From: Xanthobacteraceae bacterium
GTDB taxonomy: Bacteria > Pseudomonadota > Alphaproteobacteria > Rhizobiales > Xanthobacteraceae
DNA length: 31,521 bases
Assembly (NCBI GenBank): GCA_019746355.1
Contig: JAIESC010000191.1
Coordinates: 1 to 31,521, forward strand
Reading direction: 5' to 3'
A program made the position numbers and the translations under genes. A model generated the notes under the pieces. It saw only the letters and a list, made by a program, of their open reading frames with translations. It was not told where the DNA came from and did no database searches. Below, piece after piece: positions 30,803 to 31,521 of the stretch. The first letter of the stretch is position 1; each line of letters starts with the position of its first letter.

Positions 30803-30901
30803 ATGTCTATCTTGGATATGTTTCGGGTGGGGAAGCTGTCGGAGGCCGCAGAGTGCCGGCAGAGCCTAAAATTGGCCGTCCAGTCCGCTGCGATAAATTG
30901 A
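30803..30901 (+). CDS. Possible 32-residue peptide upstream of the ion channel
   Basis: GGGGGAG lies just before ATG 30803, which opens a 32-codon frame (MSILDMFRVGKLSEAAECRQ... ending QSAAIN) and stops 19 bases before the channel start. The spacing and Shine-Dalgarno favour a short leader gene or upstream cistron coupled to the channel. No family is known. The rest of 30566-30920 shows nothing convincing. Confidence 0.3.
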   Translation: MSILDMFRVGKLSEAAECRQSLKLAVQSAAIN

Positions 30902-30920
30902 GAGCACGTCCGAGCAACAG

Positions 30921-31331
30921 ATGAAAAGGTTCATCGATCACATCATCAATTCGACCGACACGTTCAAGGAGCTGTTCGCGCTCTACTTCGGTCTTATCCT
31001 CATCGGGGCGTTCACGTTCTCGATTGCAGAAGACAAATCCGTTGGCGATTCCCTGTGGTGGGCCGTGGTGTCTGCGATGACCGTTGGCTATGGGGATATC
31101 GTCCCAGTCACCTTTGCAGGACGCATGGTAGGCGTCGTGCTCATGCACGTTATCCCGCTCTTCATCATCCCACTCGTCATTGTGCGCTTGCTCAAGTCGT
31201 TTGTTCGGGATGAGCACGAATTCACTCACAGGGAGCAGGAGCAGATCAAGGCTGATTTGGTGGTGATCAAGAGAGCGCTCAAAATCGATGACGGCCAACA
31301 AGTAGACGGTTCAAAGAAAGCGACGACGTAA
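30921..31331 (+). CDS. Two-TM potassium channel (Ion_trans_2 family)
   Basis: This 136-residue protein has helix 1 at about 17-38 (ELFALYFGLILIGAFTFSIA), a pore helix (DSLWWAVVSAM) and the K+ selectivity filter TVGYGD at residues 54-59. Helix 2 follows at about 67-90 (MVGVVLMHVIPLFIIPLVIV), then a charged C-terminal tail (91-136) that may form a coiled coil. There is no RCK/TrkA-N regulatory domain and no voltage sensor, so it is a minimal KcsA-like tetrameric inner-membrane channel. The Shine-Dalgarno is weak. It does not sit with other transport genes. A short stem at 31458-31478 downstream may end the transcript. Confidence 0.9.
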   Translation: MKRFIDHIINSTDTFKELFALYFGLILIGAFTFSIAEDKSVGDSLWWAVVSAMTVGYGDIVPVTFAGRMVGVVLMHVIPLFIIPLVIVRLLKSFVRDEHEFTHREQEQIKADLVVIKRALKIDDGQQVDGSKKATT

Positions 31332-31457
31332 GCCGCTCGCTATCGGCTGACCGCCGCAAGAAGGCGAGGACCGTCACCGAGAAGGGCGAGGGCGACCGGG
31401 GGGACCAGAAGCGCAGGAAGCGCTAGGCCAGCCAAGGCCGAGCGACTAGTACATCCG

Positions 31458-31481
31458 AGCGGAAGTTTTGACTCCGCTTTC
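31458..31481 (+). terminator. Possible terminator near the right edge
   Basis: AGCGGA (31458-31463) pairs with TCCGCT (31473-31478) and is followed by TT. The stem is only 6 bp, so this is weak. It lies about 125 bp after the channel stop. The bases 31332-31521 contain no convincing gene. Confidence 0.3.
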
Positions 31482-31521
31482 TGCAAGAAGATTTGAGGAG
31501 TCGAATCGGCTGTGTTGTGGC

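Noticed and set aside
31370..31425. Basic open stretch (RKKARTVTEKGEGDRGDQKR) after the channel gene
   Set aside because: It has no start codon or ribosome site in frame, and an upstream stop lies inside the channel gene; probably chance or a decayed tail.
1..31521. CRISPR arrays, tRNA or rRNA genes, intact insertion sequences
   Set aside because: No regularly spaced repeats, cloverleaf-like sequences, rRNA blocks or complete transposase genes were seen; the only mobile-element trace is the recombinase fragment at 30365-30565.

Overview
This window is high-GC DNA, and nearly every recognisable gene points to an alphaproteobacterium of the Bradyrhizobium/Rhodopseudomonas (Nitrobacteraceae) type. 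The evidence is the fixNOQP-fixIS layout, ALA-synthase HemA (the C4 haem route typical of alphaproteobacteria), FixK/FNR-type boxes, an Omp25-like porin, DUF3606 and other small proteins common in these genomes, and the palindromic intergenic repeats that litter them. No rRNA, tRNA or CRISPR array was seen.

Layout. 1-1334: the tail of an unknown gene, a nested palindromic repeat and an AbrB-type membrane protein. 1400-2194: a compact TumE/TumA-like toxin-antitoxin pair with a palindromic operator inside its promoter and an apparently leaderless first gene. 2328-3554 (minus): hemA, with a perfect FixK/FNR box upstream. 3824-10678 (plus): an isochorismatase-like hydrolase, then a two-partner secretion pair. 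This is an outer-membrane TpsB pore followed by a 1446-residue TpsA exoprotein that carries GLUG repeats and ends in a complete subtilisin-type (S8) protease domain. 10687-17690 (minus): the cbb3 oxidase locus ccoN-O-Q-P, a small membrane protein and a DUF2189 protein, then, after a repeat block, ccoI/fixI and ccoS/fixS. The usual fixG and fixH are absent from the locus. 17919-21317 (plus): an HlyD-type adaptor and two ABC-2 permeases, with no ATPase gene beside them.

21400-31521 is a different landscape: short genes, many of them secreted or lipidated (basic ARVG/SVAG peptides, an RcsF-like lipoprotein, a 35-residue lipoprotein, a LapA-domain protein, an Omp25-like porin, a DUF3300-S74 fusion, DUF3606), interrupted by long poorly coding stretches. 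Several genes here are broken by single-base changes at homopolymer runs. A recombinase fragment abuts an SRAP (YedK/HMCES) fragment near 30.37 kb, and a small two-TM potassium channel closes the window.

How the genes work together. hemA and the cbb3 cluster both carry FixK/FNR-type sites, consistent with joint induction of haem supply and high-affinity respiration at low oxygen; ccoI and ccoS would supply copper and assembly functions. TpsB would export the TpsA-protease across the outer membrane. The envelope-directed genes at 21.4-28.4 kb look like accessory surface and stress functions rather than one pathway.

The least ordinary items are the TpsA-subtilase fusion, the DUF3300-S74 fusion, the cbb3 operon with two unusual genes where fixGH would be, and the small ARVG/SVAG peptide family.
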